Made by a program: the position numbers and the translations under genes
The notes under the pieces: generated by a model
The model's database searches: none
The model's input: the letters and a program-made list of their open reading frames with translations, nothing else
Told to the model about the DNA's origin: nothing
Shown: in pieces, positions 1 through 13,200 of the stretch
Layout of the letters: every line of letters starts with the position of its first letter
Position numbering within the stretch: position 1 is the first letter of the stretch
Source: Glycine soja
Taxonomy: Eukaryota; Streptophyta; Magnoliopsida; Fabales; Fabaceae
Assembly (NCBI RefSeq): GCF_004193775.1
Contig: NC_041002.1
Span: 868,001-932,000, forward strand
Direction of reading: 5' to 3'
Length of the DNA: 64,000 bases

Positions 1-296
1 AAATAGCATGTTAATCTTACTCGTGAGAACCGTGACCTTTTACCATTATTAATTTTGCTCCACGTAACATTATGAATTTATGCTTTGAGTATTCGAGAGG
101 CATAACCCAGGTCTATCTCAACCCTGATCACTGAAGGTTATAATGTTAATCAAGAAATACAACGATTAATAGAATGGAGAAACTAGTATTTATTCATGCC
201 ATTACGTTACATACCTTCCTCAAACGAAAAAACAACACTAATGAAAAAAATCACACACAACACATAGCTTGCAACTTATCATAAGAATGTTATTTA

Positions 297-457
297 CAGT
301 GCAATGCTATTTTAACAATACATTCTCATAAAACATTTTTTTTTTCTTATTTCTTTTCGACACATCACCCATCTTATTTTACACTAGTCTTTTATTTTTA
401 TTCATTTCTTTGTTATGTGAAATGTGTTGTGAGAATGTTGTTAAAATATCACTACTC
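297..457. mobile_element. Harbinger/Tourist-like MITE
   Basis: The two ends are inverted copies: CAGTGCAATGCTATTTTAAC on the left, and GAGTAGTGATATTTTAAC on the right when read from the other strand. The similarity continues inward through a shared ACATTCTCA block. TTA lies directly outside both ends (294-296 and 458-460), which fits the 3-bp target site of PIF/Harbinger MITEs. The element is about 160 bp with no coding capacity. Confidence 0.6.
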
Positions 458-2470
458 TTAACCCCCAAAGAGAATTCTTACTACTGGCAGGTACATCAAT
501 ACCAAAAGAAACTCCACCCGAGCAACAAAATCATCATTCACAAACCTACAATTCTTTAGATTCAACTATTTCAATGCCCTCCAGTTTTCTATCTCAAACA
601 CTTTAATCCCTGTACAAGCCACAGGTTCAAATGCCTCTTATAACATCTCTTTAAAGCCTCAACAATACATTCTCCAGAAACACCCTCACAACCGATTAAG
701 TCAAGAAGCTGTAAACTGGCGCAAATGGAAACACTACATTGCTCATACCATTCATCATATATTCTCATAACTATCTATAGTTTTCAAAGACCCTCACTTC
801 TCACATATAGTTATCAAACAACATCAATTGGGAAAGATGGAATTTAACAAAGTAAAATGAACTACACTACTTTCCATTTCTTGACTATCCACAACATTAA
901 AAGTGTAAGGTTAGACCTCTACTCCTTTATATGCAAGAAAAACAATTATAGTATAGTTTAAAAGAAATATTTTCATCAGTTTAAAAGTGTATCTTAATGA
1001 CTGGTATGAACTCGCATAACTCAGAACTATTGCTGCTTGATAAGTATCCAAGATAATTATCATCAACTCATTTAGTTAGTTTGAATCTATGCAGAAATTA
1101 GAAAAAAAAGCACCAAATAGTTGAGTTTTATTTCATGTAGGCTGCCACATCAGGCTGATATATTCAGTTCAATAAAAATGCACACGAGAAAAGAATGAAA
1201 CAACCACCAAACAGTAATATGAATAACCTCCAGTCTTCAGAATGAAAATGAAAAACAGTGTATTAATCTCACCATAGGGTGAAATGAGATATCCAAGTAT
1301 CAATACCATAAAAGAAATTAATAGGAAATACTCAAGGAACCCACTGTTTCCTTGCCGAAGCCTAAAGCCGAATTTCTTAATGACTAATTAACAACCTCCC
1401 CTTGACTCCTCAATCTCTCTAAAACAGAAACGTCTCTCCCCCACCATCATGGGTTCCCCAAACCTTGCCCACTCATCATAACAGAATCCTCTCTTGCTTC
1501 CTTGCCCAAGCCTAATGCCAAATTTCCTAACCACTAATTGAACGTACTTTTAATAACACAATCCTCTCTAATCTCTACCCCTGGATTCTTTGCCACGTGT
1601 CGCACCTTTTCCCCTCCTAGAATACACTTTTAACCCCCTTAGTTTCATAGTTCACCTGCTGAACCGGTAATAGTTCTTTGTCCAAGAAATTATTGGACTC
1701 AAGGGTCTCATCAAACTGCTACAGCAGATCAAACCGCTGGTGTATTGTTTAACCATATTTTGGTTATCTATAATATAAACAGAAATAACAAGTGGAAATA
1801 ATGACTGCCAGAGAAAACAAATGCAGTTGTCTACAACAGCAATTTCAGCTCTAAACCAAGTACCGAATATCACTAAACCATGAAAGAAATATTGTGTTCT
1901 AACTATCAATGTAATGAGTGCCGCATGCAAATCCCAAAATGCATTAATGTGCTATGACAGCCTTAACAGATGCTGGATCACAACAAGATGTACATATTTT
2001 CAAAGCATGGTTATCATGAGTTGCTAAATAGTAAATACTGTCTCTAATCAATTAATCAAAGCATGGAAACCACACATTGAAAGTTTCAAATCTTTGTATA
2101 TCAACATGTGAGATGGAAAGAAAAAGCTTCCACAAGTCCAAAGCTTCCAAAACCAGAGCAAATACGCCCCCAATAGACAAGGATCTACTTTAAACAATAC
2201 ATTTCATTCAATATATAATTTACTGGAAAGAGATTGTTGTAACATCCATAAGCAGTTTTAACAGAATTGAAATAGTGTACAAAAACAGTTTATTTCACCA
2301 CCTAAGCAGGGCGGCAGGGCAGGGGGTTGGAGAAAAACCAAAATGCTAACACAAGCACATTGTTCTAACCACCCATTTTCAGACATAGCAACCTAAGCCA
2401 TTACGGTGGATATTCAACAGTCAACACTACGCACTAGAAATAGGTCAGGCAACATTAAATATTGTGCTAC
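458..2470. other. AT-rich region downstream of the SKIP gene
   Basis: I see no convincing gene here. The proximal part (from about 2200) should include the 3' UTR of the minus-strand SKIP gene. A G-box-like CACGTG core sits near 1592 in the context GCCACGTGTCGC, and a diverged duplication lies at 1348-1539. The remaining open frames are short and resemble nothing I know. Confidence 0.5.
1348..1539 (+). repeat. Diverged 42-bp direct repeat, 150 bp apart
   Basis: The stretch 1348-1389, beginning TTCCTTGCCGAAGCCTAA, recurs at 1498-1539, beginning TTCCTTGCCCAAGCCTAA, with about 6 differences in 42 positions. Both copies end in ACTAATT. A CT- and CCCC-rich stretch separates them. This looks like an old local duplication. 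The source is unknown. Confidence 0.65.
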
Positions 2471-4309
2471 CTAATGCCCTCTTTCAAATCCAATGCGAGT
2501 CCTACCTGAACCTCCCTCGTTACCATCCCGCATAGATGATCCAGCACTTGCCCTCATAGTCCCTCCACCACCCACTTTCTCCATGGCCTTCTTACCCTTC
2601 TTCACCTCAGTCAAGAACTGATCCAAACCAAACGGATCAGCCTCTTCATTCTCAAACTCGACCGGCCTATCCCTCGGACCAGCCCTCTCAGAAGCCCCAG
2701 CAAACCCTTTATCGGGCTTAAACCTATCAGTCTTCATAATCTTCTCCAACTGCTCATCAGCACCTCCATAAGTCTCATCATCAAGATTCTTCTTTGGCCT
2801 ATACAAAGTGGACAGCGTTGGCTGGGCAGTAAACAGCCCATGCTCATACACATTGTACTGATCATCGGTGGCAAACCCAGACGCAATTCCCTTATCCTGG
2901 TTAAACAGTCTCTCATCATACATAACCTCAGTCCCTGGTTTAGTAGAGGCCATACCAAGAGCAACCTTTTCACTAATATCACGATCCCTATCCCGCGTAA
3001 TCTTACTCCTCTTCCCCATAGCAGCATCCTTGGCCTCCAACCTCCTCTCCCTCTCCCTCTCCTTCCTCCTCTCCTCACGAATTTTCTCGCGCTGCATCCT
3101 CTCCTCCTTCTCCTCCCTACTCTCCTTCACAAAACTCCTCTCCCTATCCCTCTCCCTCGGATTCTCCTTCTCATGCTCATAATCAACTCTCATATCGTCC
3201 TCATCCACCGCCACAGCTGGTGGCGCGGCTGGTACAACCCCAATTCTCTCCCCTCCAATTCTTTCAGACCGTGCCTTCTGCGCCAATGCCCTCAATTCCT
3301 GCTCCTTCCTCTCCTTCTCCTTCAACATCATCTCCTTCTGCACCTTGGACCTCATTGCAACAGCCTCCCTCGCCTTCTGCTCCGCCACATACAGTGCCTC
3401 CGATAATTTCGCGAAATTGTCATTAATCTGAACCTCCTGAAGGCCTCTCCCATCAGCAGCAAGCCTCTTATCAAGAGGAATAGTATAACCCTTAGGATTC
3501 TTCCAATTCGAGATGCAAGGAGGAATCTTCCAATCCTGCTGGTCCTTCACCGTCACCGGCCTCGGCGGGGAGTGCATCACCGGCACCGGCGGAGACCCCG
3601 AAGCCTTTGGAACACGCTTGTGCTTGAACTTCGGAGGCTCAAGCGGATCCACCGGCATCTCAACCATCCTAATAACCCTCTCCTTAGCACCCGAATTGAA
3701 CGCATCGGATTGCTGCGAGGGTTTGTACTTTATATACTTCGCATCGGAGTTCTGCTTCGGAACATTCTTCGGTTGCGCAGCGCTTAACCTAACGTTCACG
3801 ATTTTCTCCAAAGCGGCCTTGGTCTCCTGCATCGTTTCCTCGATCTGTTTCTGTGCTTCGTCGTCGGAAACGACGTCGTCGTCATCTTCGTCGTTCTTGA
3901 GAAACTTAGGGATAAGATCCTTCTGCTGCGTGTAGACAATTTTTCTTGCGTTCTCGTTTTGCCTCACGATGGCATCGTAGGCAACGTTGCCGTTAGCGTC
4001 GACGGTGACAGGGAGGATTTTGGATCCAGGTTTGGCGCCGGACTTTTCTCTTCCCATGTCGAGAGGATACTGTGCAACGTGGATCTCAGGGAAGGCGCCG
4101 CCGTCTCCGAAGTCCTCGATTTTCCGAGGAACGAAGCCGGCGCGCTTCAGGTAGGGGGGAACGGGCTTCTGCTTGGCGGCGGCGGCGGCGGCGGATTTCT
4201 CCTCCTCTTCTGAGGAGAAACGCTGCTTGAACCATGGATCGTTGGTGTGGTCGTAGTAGGCGGTGGAGGAGGATTTTGCAGGAGGAAGAAGCTCTTTCAG
4301 AGTGGCCAT
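2471..4309 (-). CDS. SKIP: SNW/SKI-interacting protein (SKIP)
   Basis: This is an intronless 612-residue frame, the usual length for plant SKIP. SKIP proteins join the spliceosome as part of the NineTeen-associated complexes and also act as transcription co-regulators with the Paf1 complex. In plants they affect the clock, flowering and stress responses in the nucleus. The signature SNWKN lies at residues 267-271, inside the conserved SNW core that continues with KGYTIPLDKRLAADGRGLQ. An Ala run (about residues 40-45) and an acidic stretch DEDDDDVVSDD precede the core. The region after residue about 330 is highly charged (Lys/Glu/Arg-rich coiled coil). The C-terminus has Gly-rich segments. The start at 4309 gives MATLKELLPP, the expected plant N-terminus. 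The gene lies 2 kb from the end of RDR on the same strand, with no sign of shared control. The identification is secure. Soybean names such as GBP1 are possible, but I cannot assign the paralogue. Confidence 0.96.
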   Translation of the reverse strand: MATLKELLPPAKSSSTAYYDHTNDPWFKQRFSSEEEEKSAAAAAAKQKPVPPYLKRAGFVPRKIEDFGDGGAFPEIHVAQYPLDMGREKSGAKPGSKILPVTVDANGNVAYDAIVRQNENARKIVYTQQKDLIPKFLKNDEDDDDVVSDDEAQKQIEETMQETKAALEKIVNVRLSAAQPKNVPKQNSDAKYIKYKPSQQSDAFNSGAKERVIRMVEMPVDPLEPPKFKHKRVPKASGSPPVPVMHSPPRPVTVKDQQDWKIPPCISNWKNPKGYTIPLDKRLAADGRGLQEVQINDNFAKLSEALYVAEQKAREAVAMRSKVQKEMMLKEKERKEQELRALAQKARSERIGGERIGVVPAAPPAVAVDEDDMRVDYEHEKENPRERDRERSFVKESREEKEERMQREKIREERRKERERERRLEAKDAAMGKRSKITRDRDRDISEKVALGMASTKPGTEVMYDERLFNQDKGIASGFATDDQYNVYEHGLFTAQPTLSTLYRPKKNLDDETYGGADEQLEKIMKTDRFKPDKGFAGASERAGPRDRPVEFENEEADPFGLDQFLTEVKKGKKAMEKVGGGGTMRASAGSSMRDGNEGGSGRTRIGFERGH

Positions 4310-6293
4310 GATTCTGTGGCAATTCCGAAATCCAAACCCTAATTTGATTTTCAGTGGAAAAGAGAAAACTCTAGATGGTGATTTTGGGAAAATGGGGGCA
4401 CTTTTATTTAAGAATTTGATTTATACAATACGCAGTGTGGTTGGGTAGTGTTGGCCCTTTTATAAGTGTTTGTTGCAATTACAAATTGTAATAGATATAA
4501 TTTTTAAATAATTATTTTAAACCTTGATAAAATTATTATATAAGACAACTTATAATGGAGTAATAATGTAAATATTTTTATAAAATTAGGACATAAATAT
4601 TTATTTATTTTATAATTAATAGAGTAGCATAAGTTTTCAAAAAAATCATTAACATCACTCACATAATATTTATTTACATCAAATAAGAATATTGAATTAT
4701 ATGAAATTAAATTTCATGATAAATATTTTTTAATATGGAATTATTATAATTAAAAATTATAATAAATAAATATTTTTAATATACAATTTACACTTTAGAT
4801 TTACAGTTAATCATTTTTATTATAATGTAAGATTTTTTAATTAATAATAAATTTCTTTACTAAATTATTAAAATATTACATTTAGAGATATAAAAAATGA
4901 TAGATTAAAGATAATAGGATTATATTTTAAAATAATAGTGATAGACATTATTATTATTTTGCTAGTTCCAAGAGTTATATGTAAAATGTCCATCTGATGA
5001 GAAGAAGAAAAATATATTAAAAATATCTATTTGTGAAAGTAAGGAGAGTGTAAGTCTCACCTTCTATATTATATACTCCCTCCTTATTGTATAAATGAAC
5101 TCCCTTTCTTACAATATCTAGTTGGTCCTTTGTAAGGAGTATTAATTTATAATTTTTACGCGTTTATATATAGGGATATTATAAATCTTAAAAAATTTAT
5201 TATGTATAATCATTTATAATGGGTGATAATATAATATTTTTTTATGAAGTTAGTGTATAATCTATTTATATCTTTTATAGTTTAGCATATTTAAAAGAAA
5301 ATTAACACCACAGCAAAAAAATTATTATATTAATATTTTAGTTTTATATTGCATAAGATGAATATTTAACTTGTTATATAATTGAAATTGATAACAAATA
5401 AAATGTTAATATATAATTTAAATTACAATATATACTCATAAATTAATATTTAGTTATAATTTGCTCCCTTTTTGTACAATGAAACTTCTTTTTATGAATA
5501 ATTCTAACTTTATCCAATGGCTAAAAAAGGGGAACAATTTTCAGTACGAAATTTTATGCTCAAAAGGCTATGGGCAACTTTCCTATTAATTTGTTTATCA
5601 ATACATTTCTATTGATTCAATAATAACTTAAATAATATTGAAATGCAGTAAAAAAAAAAAAACACCTCATTCGTACATTTTTGTCTAAATTTCGTACCAT
5701 CCAACAAATAAGTGAAATAACCCTGTGTATTGACAATAATTTCCTCTAATAATGCCATGTGCTTTCTTTTTGTCAAAAAAAAAAAATCATAAAAATCATA
5801 GATAGGTCGACAAGATGAATCCACCCCCGCCTTATTTTTCCCTCTTACCACACAGTATTCTCTTATCAATGGGCAATCATAGATAGGTCAACATGAATCC
5901 CATTACATACAAGCGAAAGGAAAGAAATGATTTGAGCACACTTCTAAGATTTCATCAGAGGTTATTATACAATTTGTAGGTATGATTATATTCTTCATTA
6001 GTCACTGGTAAATGTAGAATTAAAATATATATATAAAAAAAAAAGTTATTTGACACCTCTTTCGGCTCTTTGGAGGTGTATACACCAGGTTCCCATGAGA
6101 TAAGAATATGAGAAAAGAAAGAAATAAGAGATATGACAAGTGATGAAATGAAAGGAAAAAAAAAAAAGAAAAGAGTAACGAGATATAAAAGATGATGCAA
6201 GAAAAGGATAGGTGAAAATAAAGAGTAGGTATAATATTATACAACAGTTAATAGCATTCCTTAAACAAAACAAAAAACAGTTAATAACATGTT
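4310..6293. other. SKIP 5' flank and SKIP-RDR intergenic region
   Basis: The first part (4310 to about 4450) is the leader and promoter of the minus-strand SKIP gene. Beyond it lies very AT-rich sequence to the RDR stop at 6294. CTCCCT-containing segments near 5085 and 5463 lie in the same orientation, so they are not terminal inverted repeats. A GTGTATACAC palindrome sits at about 6076. I see no gene. The 3' UTR of RDR should occupy the right edge. Confidence 0.5.
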
Positions 6294-9200
6294 TCATAAA
6301 CGAAAAATCTCACGCACTACAGATGGATCACAATTCAGAGCCTTCTCATTTTGTTTTATGATATAAAGCCTAGTCAAAGCTGAACCTGCAATCTTCCATG
6401 CAAAGCCACATCTTTTGACTTCTTTCTTTAGCATGGCGTATTCATAACTAACGTTATACACAGCCAGAGCCTCGTTAAAAATATCACCAATACTCTTCAG
6501 ACAACCCTCCATCTGAAGAGTTGGACCATAGAATTCCTACAAGAGATATTGGAAATTCTAGGGAATTAATTAATGCATGAAATGAAAGTAAAGCCTGGGA
6601 AAAAAGAAATTGAAAATGTATTGTACCTCCTTATATTTTCTATTGACTTCAGCTGCCTCTTCGTGGGATTTAGATTTGTCCTTCAAGTTCAAGGCATCAG
6701 TCATATCCTTCCTATATTCTTCGTATTTTGTTTTCCACTTTTCCAAACAGCTGGGAGGTACTTCAACATCAAAACAAGGGAGTTTCCAAATTTCTGATAG
6801 CAAGGACAAGAAAAAGGTAAAAATACATTAAGCTAATGAGTGTAAGGGATAAATCTGGCATGGCATTATAAACAGGGGCAGTACACAGGTAAATGATGAG
6901 GGGGCTAGCCCCCTCAATTTTTTTCACACAAGAAATTTATGTAGTTATTTTTTTTAAAGTTAAATTATTCAATTGGTCCCTGAACTATTCCTAAACTAAA
7001 TAATTGGGTCGGTCTTCAATCATCTAAATTTTCCCCGAGTCCCTAGGGTTTTTAAAACTGCCATAAGTTATCATTTTTTGGCAATTTCAAACCTCTATAA
7101 ACTAACACAGGACCCTACCTTTTTAATTTAGGCACCCAAATAAATTTTTAGTTTAGGAACTTACTTGAAAATTTCCAAATAGTTTAGGAACCAATTGAGA
7201 AATTTAACTTTTTTCAATTTCTTCACCCGAAATATAAAAATCGTTCCTCTCTAGCTCCACCCATTGGTTATTAAGTATTGCACAAGTAATTAAATGAATA
7301 AGAGAAAATAAGGCATGCTCAGACAGTAAAGTTGTGTTTTGTAAAGTGTTTTTAACACAGTCATCCAATCAAAACGTCACCATGTATGCTCAGACAGTCA
7401 TACTAACATGATTTCCAATTGGTTAACAGTGTAACAAATTTTACACTAATAATGCATACCCATTAAACTCAATAAATAATGACTTAATTTTTAGACCTCA
7501 CCTCCTACCATGTCGTTTTCTAGCCAGATTTCAACTTCATCATAAATTAAACCTAAGATAGAGGTTGAAGTGAATGATTTATCCTTTTCCATATAGTGCG
7601 GGAACAATTCTGCAATTAAATCATTTGGAACTTGGACCTGTTAAAGAATTACCACAAGGTTCAAATTAGAAAACTGAAACTGTTTTTTGAAATCAAATAT
7701 TTGAAAAGTTACAAATCTAAAACTGAATTCATCCTCCCCAACAATCACCCAAAACTAGCAAAATGCTTTTATTTTTTAATCCCAAAATTAACATTTTAAA
7801 GGTAGAAAACAAATGAGCACTAATGATGGATTTAAGAAAGTAAACCCATTCCATCTCTCAGCAATCATTAAAGGGAAACAGATTTGACTGTCATCAAATG
7901 TTTAATAATTCTTTAGAAATTACCAACCAGTAGAGATACCAACTTGCAACCAACATTTGTAATTTTGTACACCATAATTTTTTTTTGCACAGCAAAAATA
8001 GATAGTATTATTATATATAAAACAGTACTAGGTGTACTGGATGAAGGATTTTGTACACCATAATGAATGCTATGGTACTCAATTATGGACTCCTAAGATT
8101 TACTTAATGTATTGTAGACAAGGTCATCAATCATCATGGTTATTGTAGATGTAATCAAACTAATCATAGTATTGCCCACTGTCAAAAATACATGGAGATT
8201 TCTGTGACTTAACATTGGATAAAATGGGTCTTTCATCTAGTTTACGAACATTTAACATTTATAAATCACTGTTGTTCAAAAGCTGACATTATCTACACCC
8301 TAAAATGCTGGTATCTGTAAAATTTCTTGGCACCTAATTTGAGAACCTCTTAAGGTCAACCTAGCACAAGTCCACAGCAGACATTCTTTTTCCTCCTACC
8401 TCCTAGGACACAAGACCCTTGTGATCTCATGTATATCAACAACCCAAGCATAAAAGTAGTTAAATGTTTAGCTTACATATAGATTTCATTAATATAAATA
8501 GCGTAGGCAATACAGGAACATTAGCCCAACTTCCAACTAATAATCATAAAAGAATGTTAGTTTTCTGAGTCCCAACTAAAAAGGTAGGGGGGTTTGTAGC
8601 AACCAAGGAATAATACAAACTAACCTTTCTTCCACTTTTAGGAGCATCTAATGCCTCATAGTATATATCAATCAATTTGAGCATATTTTCTTTCACACGT
8701 TCCTTCTCATTCTCATTAGTGCAGCAGTTATTTAGTGTCAAAAGACGATCCATGAGTGCCATCCAGCTATTTTCTGACATGCCCATTGCGTAACTGGAAA
8801 GAAAACAAGTTCTCATGTATAGATCATTGAATTAAAACTGGAGATTATCTTTATTATACATAACAGTTATTTTTCCTCTTAGTAGCAAAGATTATACAAA
8901 GTAAAAACATTGTAATGAAAAGGAATTTCAGATGCCAGATGTCTATGAGACAGATTACTACTATACCGGCACAAGAAAAGCTATAGAGAAGGTGACGTGT
9001 TACATCACTTAATTGATCAAAAGACTCAACATCCACATACTAGAATGCATTTAAAGGTTTTCAGGCTAAATATGACATACAGGCCTAATTATGTCCGCAT
9101 AAACCTTTTTACTCACAAAAGCAAGATATTAATACTATAGCACACCTTGGTTGAAACCGAGTTTTGAGGAATAGTCTAAAAAGTTCTTCCTCGAGTTCCT

Positions 9201-10165
9201 CGGGAGAAAATTCACTTGGCTTTTTAACACTAGAATCCAATGGAACCGAATTTTCGATCCAAGGGTCACCCTTTCTGAAATATTGTAATAGCTGAAACAT
9301 TTCAAAACTTAAATGGTCAATACAGAAATTTCAAAGTACTATCAATTTTTAACCTGATGAAAAATTTGAACTTCAGATTTCTAAAGAGGATCATACAGAC
9401 AAAACATGTATTATGTATAAGGCTACTATCAACTTTTTAACGTGATAAAGTGTGAGCTTCAGTTTTTTGAAGATAATCAGAACTGGAAAATGATACTGGA
9501 TACATTAAAATCTCAGTTACTCAAAACCACGATACTGCCTCATTTCCTCTGTTGTATGACTTCCGGGGTTCCTAGGTCATCTTAATAATTATCTTATGAT
9601 ACCTAATTGTATTGGATAATTTGATTGGCTAGAATACTCTACTGATATGATTCATCCAACCCATCCTCTGATGGTCATGATTTTCAGCTTGTAAAAAAAT
9701 ACAATGATACAAGCTTGAATTGTGTTGGGTTTCTGTTATCTAATAAGTGTTTAACATATTAATACTCCACAGGCCAACTACCAGTCAATCAAGATACAGA
9801 CCAATTCATCAACCAATATGAGAGGCAATGATGTGATGACATGCAACTGGTTTGATTTTAGTAACACTTAATATGTGGTACAAAATATTGCAGTAGAAAA
9901 TACTCCTCAAAAAGGAAATTTCTTGAGTACCTTCTCATCTCATCCAATTTTTAAAATAATACAACAAAATTAAGGTAAAAATACATAATTCAAAATTAAG
10001 AATTGTATTAAGAAGTAACTACTCTGTGGTTCCATCTTTAACTAACTAAAATCTTCCCATGGCATGTTTTTGAGAGTCTTTCAGTATCAGAAGGCAATTG
10101 GTGTCTTTGCCTCACTTCAAACTTCGCATGGTCACTTGTTCTGAAATATTTCATTAGATAAAACT

Positions 10166-10203
<38 letters not shown>

Positions 10204-13200
10204 TACCTAAATTGAAATCTATTCTTGAGATGGTGAAATTTCCAGATTTAAAAAACAAAAAACAGAATTTATCTCCATATCCTATTATGCATTTAGAAAT
10301 AATAGTTGGGAAAGCAAGACTCTTCACTAAGAAGAAAACATAATTTGTACATAAATGGAAATGCGGAAAATATAAACAATAATATCAAAATTGTTGCTTA
10401 CAATGGCACAATGAACAAGAGTGATAATAAAAGTATTGTTATCAAGACTGTAAAATGTTATCAGAAGAAACTTACATGAGTAACAGCAGAAAATAATTTG
10501 TTAAGCAATATTAACTAAATTAAAAATTGAAGTAACAAACAAAAATCCCTGGATGTTCAAATTTTACCATAAGCATTGCAAGAAATTTCGTTTGAATTTA
10601 CTAAGGGGGAAAAGGAAAATATAAAAGGTGACAATTACCATTTAGTAAAAACAGAACCACTGAAGGGAGTAAAATTCCTTCCATACAATCAGATATAGTA
10701 AGAAAATGACGAAGGCTTCTAAACTGAAATTGAAATTGGAACCTGAGGATGGTTAGAAACCCAGTATGTGTCACCATCAAAATCACCTCCAGCAATCTCA
10801 TCTGCCACAGAGCGAGTTCCAACACGTGGGAAAAAAATTCCATACTTGCTATGTCCAACATATGACTCTAACTCCTTCACATATGTGGCATCCATTTTGT
10901 GAATGTCTCCGAAATGTAAACCAGGATTTCTATAAACCAGAACATCCCCAACAATTTGGCTATTCTCACTACAAAAGAGGAATGAAACAGTCAGCACATA
11001 CAAGATTATCTTAAACTTCAAACATTACTCCTAAATAAAAATCCACTAGCGCACACAGTTGAATATGATCATCAATATTGCACACTAGTAAAATGAGTGA
11101 TTTCATTCAGCTACCCCCTTTCATAAGCTAAAGTTAGACTTCTATGTTTGGTATTAACATTACAATGGCGCAACAAAAGCTAGATATGACAGATACACAA
11201 GTTCAACTTTCTACTAGCAAAAAATATATGATGTATAACATATATGCATATATAGGTTACTTTTGACCAGCTTTTTATGACATAAATTACTTTAAAGTTC
11301 AAAATAAGAACTTTAAAAATTAAAAAAAAAAATTGTTTGGCAAATTTAGCTCAAGAGCTCCTCTAAAACTGAAAGCTTTATTTCACTATCTCACATCAAT
11401 TAGTTCAAGATGTGATGGAGAGGGAGGCACTACATTATGCATCTTTAAAAAAAAAAAAAAAAGACAAAAACCAATCCAGTTAGTTTTTTTTCTAAAAACT
11501 ATTTTCCCCTCCTTTCCTTTTATAAAAATTAAGTTCTTTCATTTTTAAGAGCTTTCCTCTAAATGTGTTCGGCTAAGCTTCTCCTATTAAGAAGAGCAAA
11601 TAAAGAGTTGGTTCAAACACTACCATAGTAAGAACTAGACCGATTTTCATACAACAACATTGGTCATATTAAGAGACATACTAAAATCAAATTGTAACTG
11701 CCAAGACTGACAGAAATTTATACTTCTGTGTTCTGTTGAATGAATCTATTAATCATGATACAAGTAAGATGGTTAAATAGGAAAAGCCATCAGGAATTAT
11801 CTGTAACCATTAAGTACCTACCAAGCTCAAAGGAAAGTTTTATCATAAAGTACCAATTGATAAATGACCAATTATACTCTGTAATAGTGAATGTTGGGTT
11901 TTGAAATGATTCTAGAATAAAAAAAAAAAATAGGAGTAGCAGAAATGACAATGTTGTACTCACACAAAGACAGCCAGGATATAGAATAATTGAATACAAG
12001 GAGATATTGATATGACAATTATTGAACAGAAAATTGGCTAATGTAGTTTGGAAATTTGCAAAGAAGGCTATTGAAGACACCAATGAAGAAAGTAAATTGC
12101 ATGATTTTTAGCCATGTGAAAAAGGGTAGAGAGACCAAGGAGATTGATGGAAATTAATGAAAGAGATTTCATGGTGAATATCCATGAGAATTTAGTTTTT
12201 AATCTAGCCAAATGACATCATATGATCCATATAGCCCAACCTCACCTAGTGAGAATGTGAGATAAGGCTATTGTTGTTGTTGTTGAATCTATTAGACAAG
12301 ATGTGTAAAAGTAGATAAATGAGCCAGCAAACATCAAAAACTTATCACCATAAAATTTAATTAAGAAATCAATAAATCATTTCATTCAGAGGATCAAACA
12401 ACAAACAATGCACCCCATTTATGAATGGAGATGAAAGAAAATATATAGTTTCTATAACTCAAGTAGAAAATACATATCAGGAAGAAGATAAAAACACATT
12501 TCACATTTAAGATTGATTTTGGTTTGATAAAACATTAATATATTAGGAGAATAAGAGACTTATGCTTACTGAATAATACAAACTTGATTCTTTTTTAAGT
12601 GTCCAGTGGGATCTACAGTCCCCATTAAATAGAAACAATCAGGCATATAAAGCTTCCCTCCTCTAAGTTTCTTTTTTTCCTCCCTCGCAAATCTAGAGAG
12701 ATGATGCTTCAAAAATGGCTCATCCAAAGGAATGCCACATAAAATCATTTCTGCTGCATTGTATTCATCCTTCTCGCCACAGTTGATGGATGCTGTGAGT
12801 TAATCAAACAAAGGCAAAAACAAGTAGATTTCGGGAAGCAGAACAAATAGACCTGTGTCCAAATAAAGAACAGGTTTTGATGAAAAATTACCAAAAGAAG
12901 CATTGATCAACTACCTCTGAGTGCAGAACGCTTGTTGGAGTAGACATGGTTTGCATCTGCCATGTTACTCCGAAGTAAATCCATGAAGAATTCATTTGGA
13001 ACTCCTCCAAAGCTCAGAAGTGCAATCAGATGTTTAGATAAATATCCTCTCTTTGGCTTGTTGCTGAAACATGCAGGCTTCAGATCAGCTAGCAGCTTTC
13101 AAACAATGCAAAAAAATATTTTCCTACTCACGAATACAAAAGGTTAGATCCAGCTTCGAAACGAAGCTTCAAGCATTAGTTTAGTTGGTTAGGCATAATA

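Noticed and set aside
2734..4213. Several long open frames in other frames of the SKIP coding region
   Set aside because: They arise from the high G+C and repetitive Arg/Glu/Lys codons of SKIP. Their translations are low-complexity and match no family.
5085..5500. CTCCCT-containing segments as possible Stowaway MITE ends
   Set aside because: Both segments lie in the same orientation, so they cannot be terminal inverted repeats.
13170..13200. TTTAGTTGGTTAGGC as a tRNA D-arm
   Set aside because: No anticodon or T arm follows, and the resemblance is limited to a few bases.
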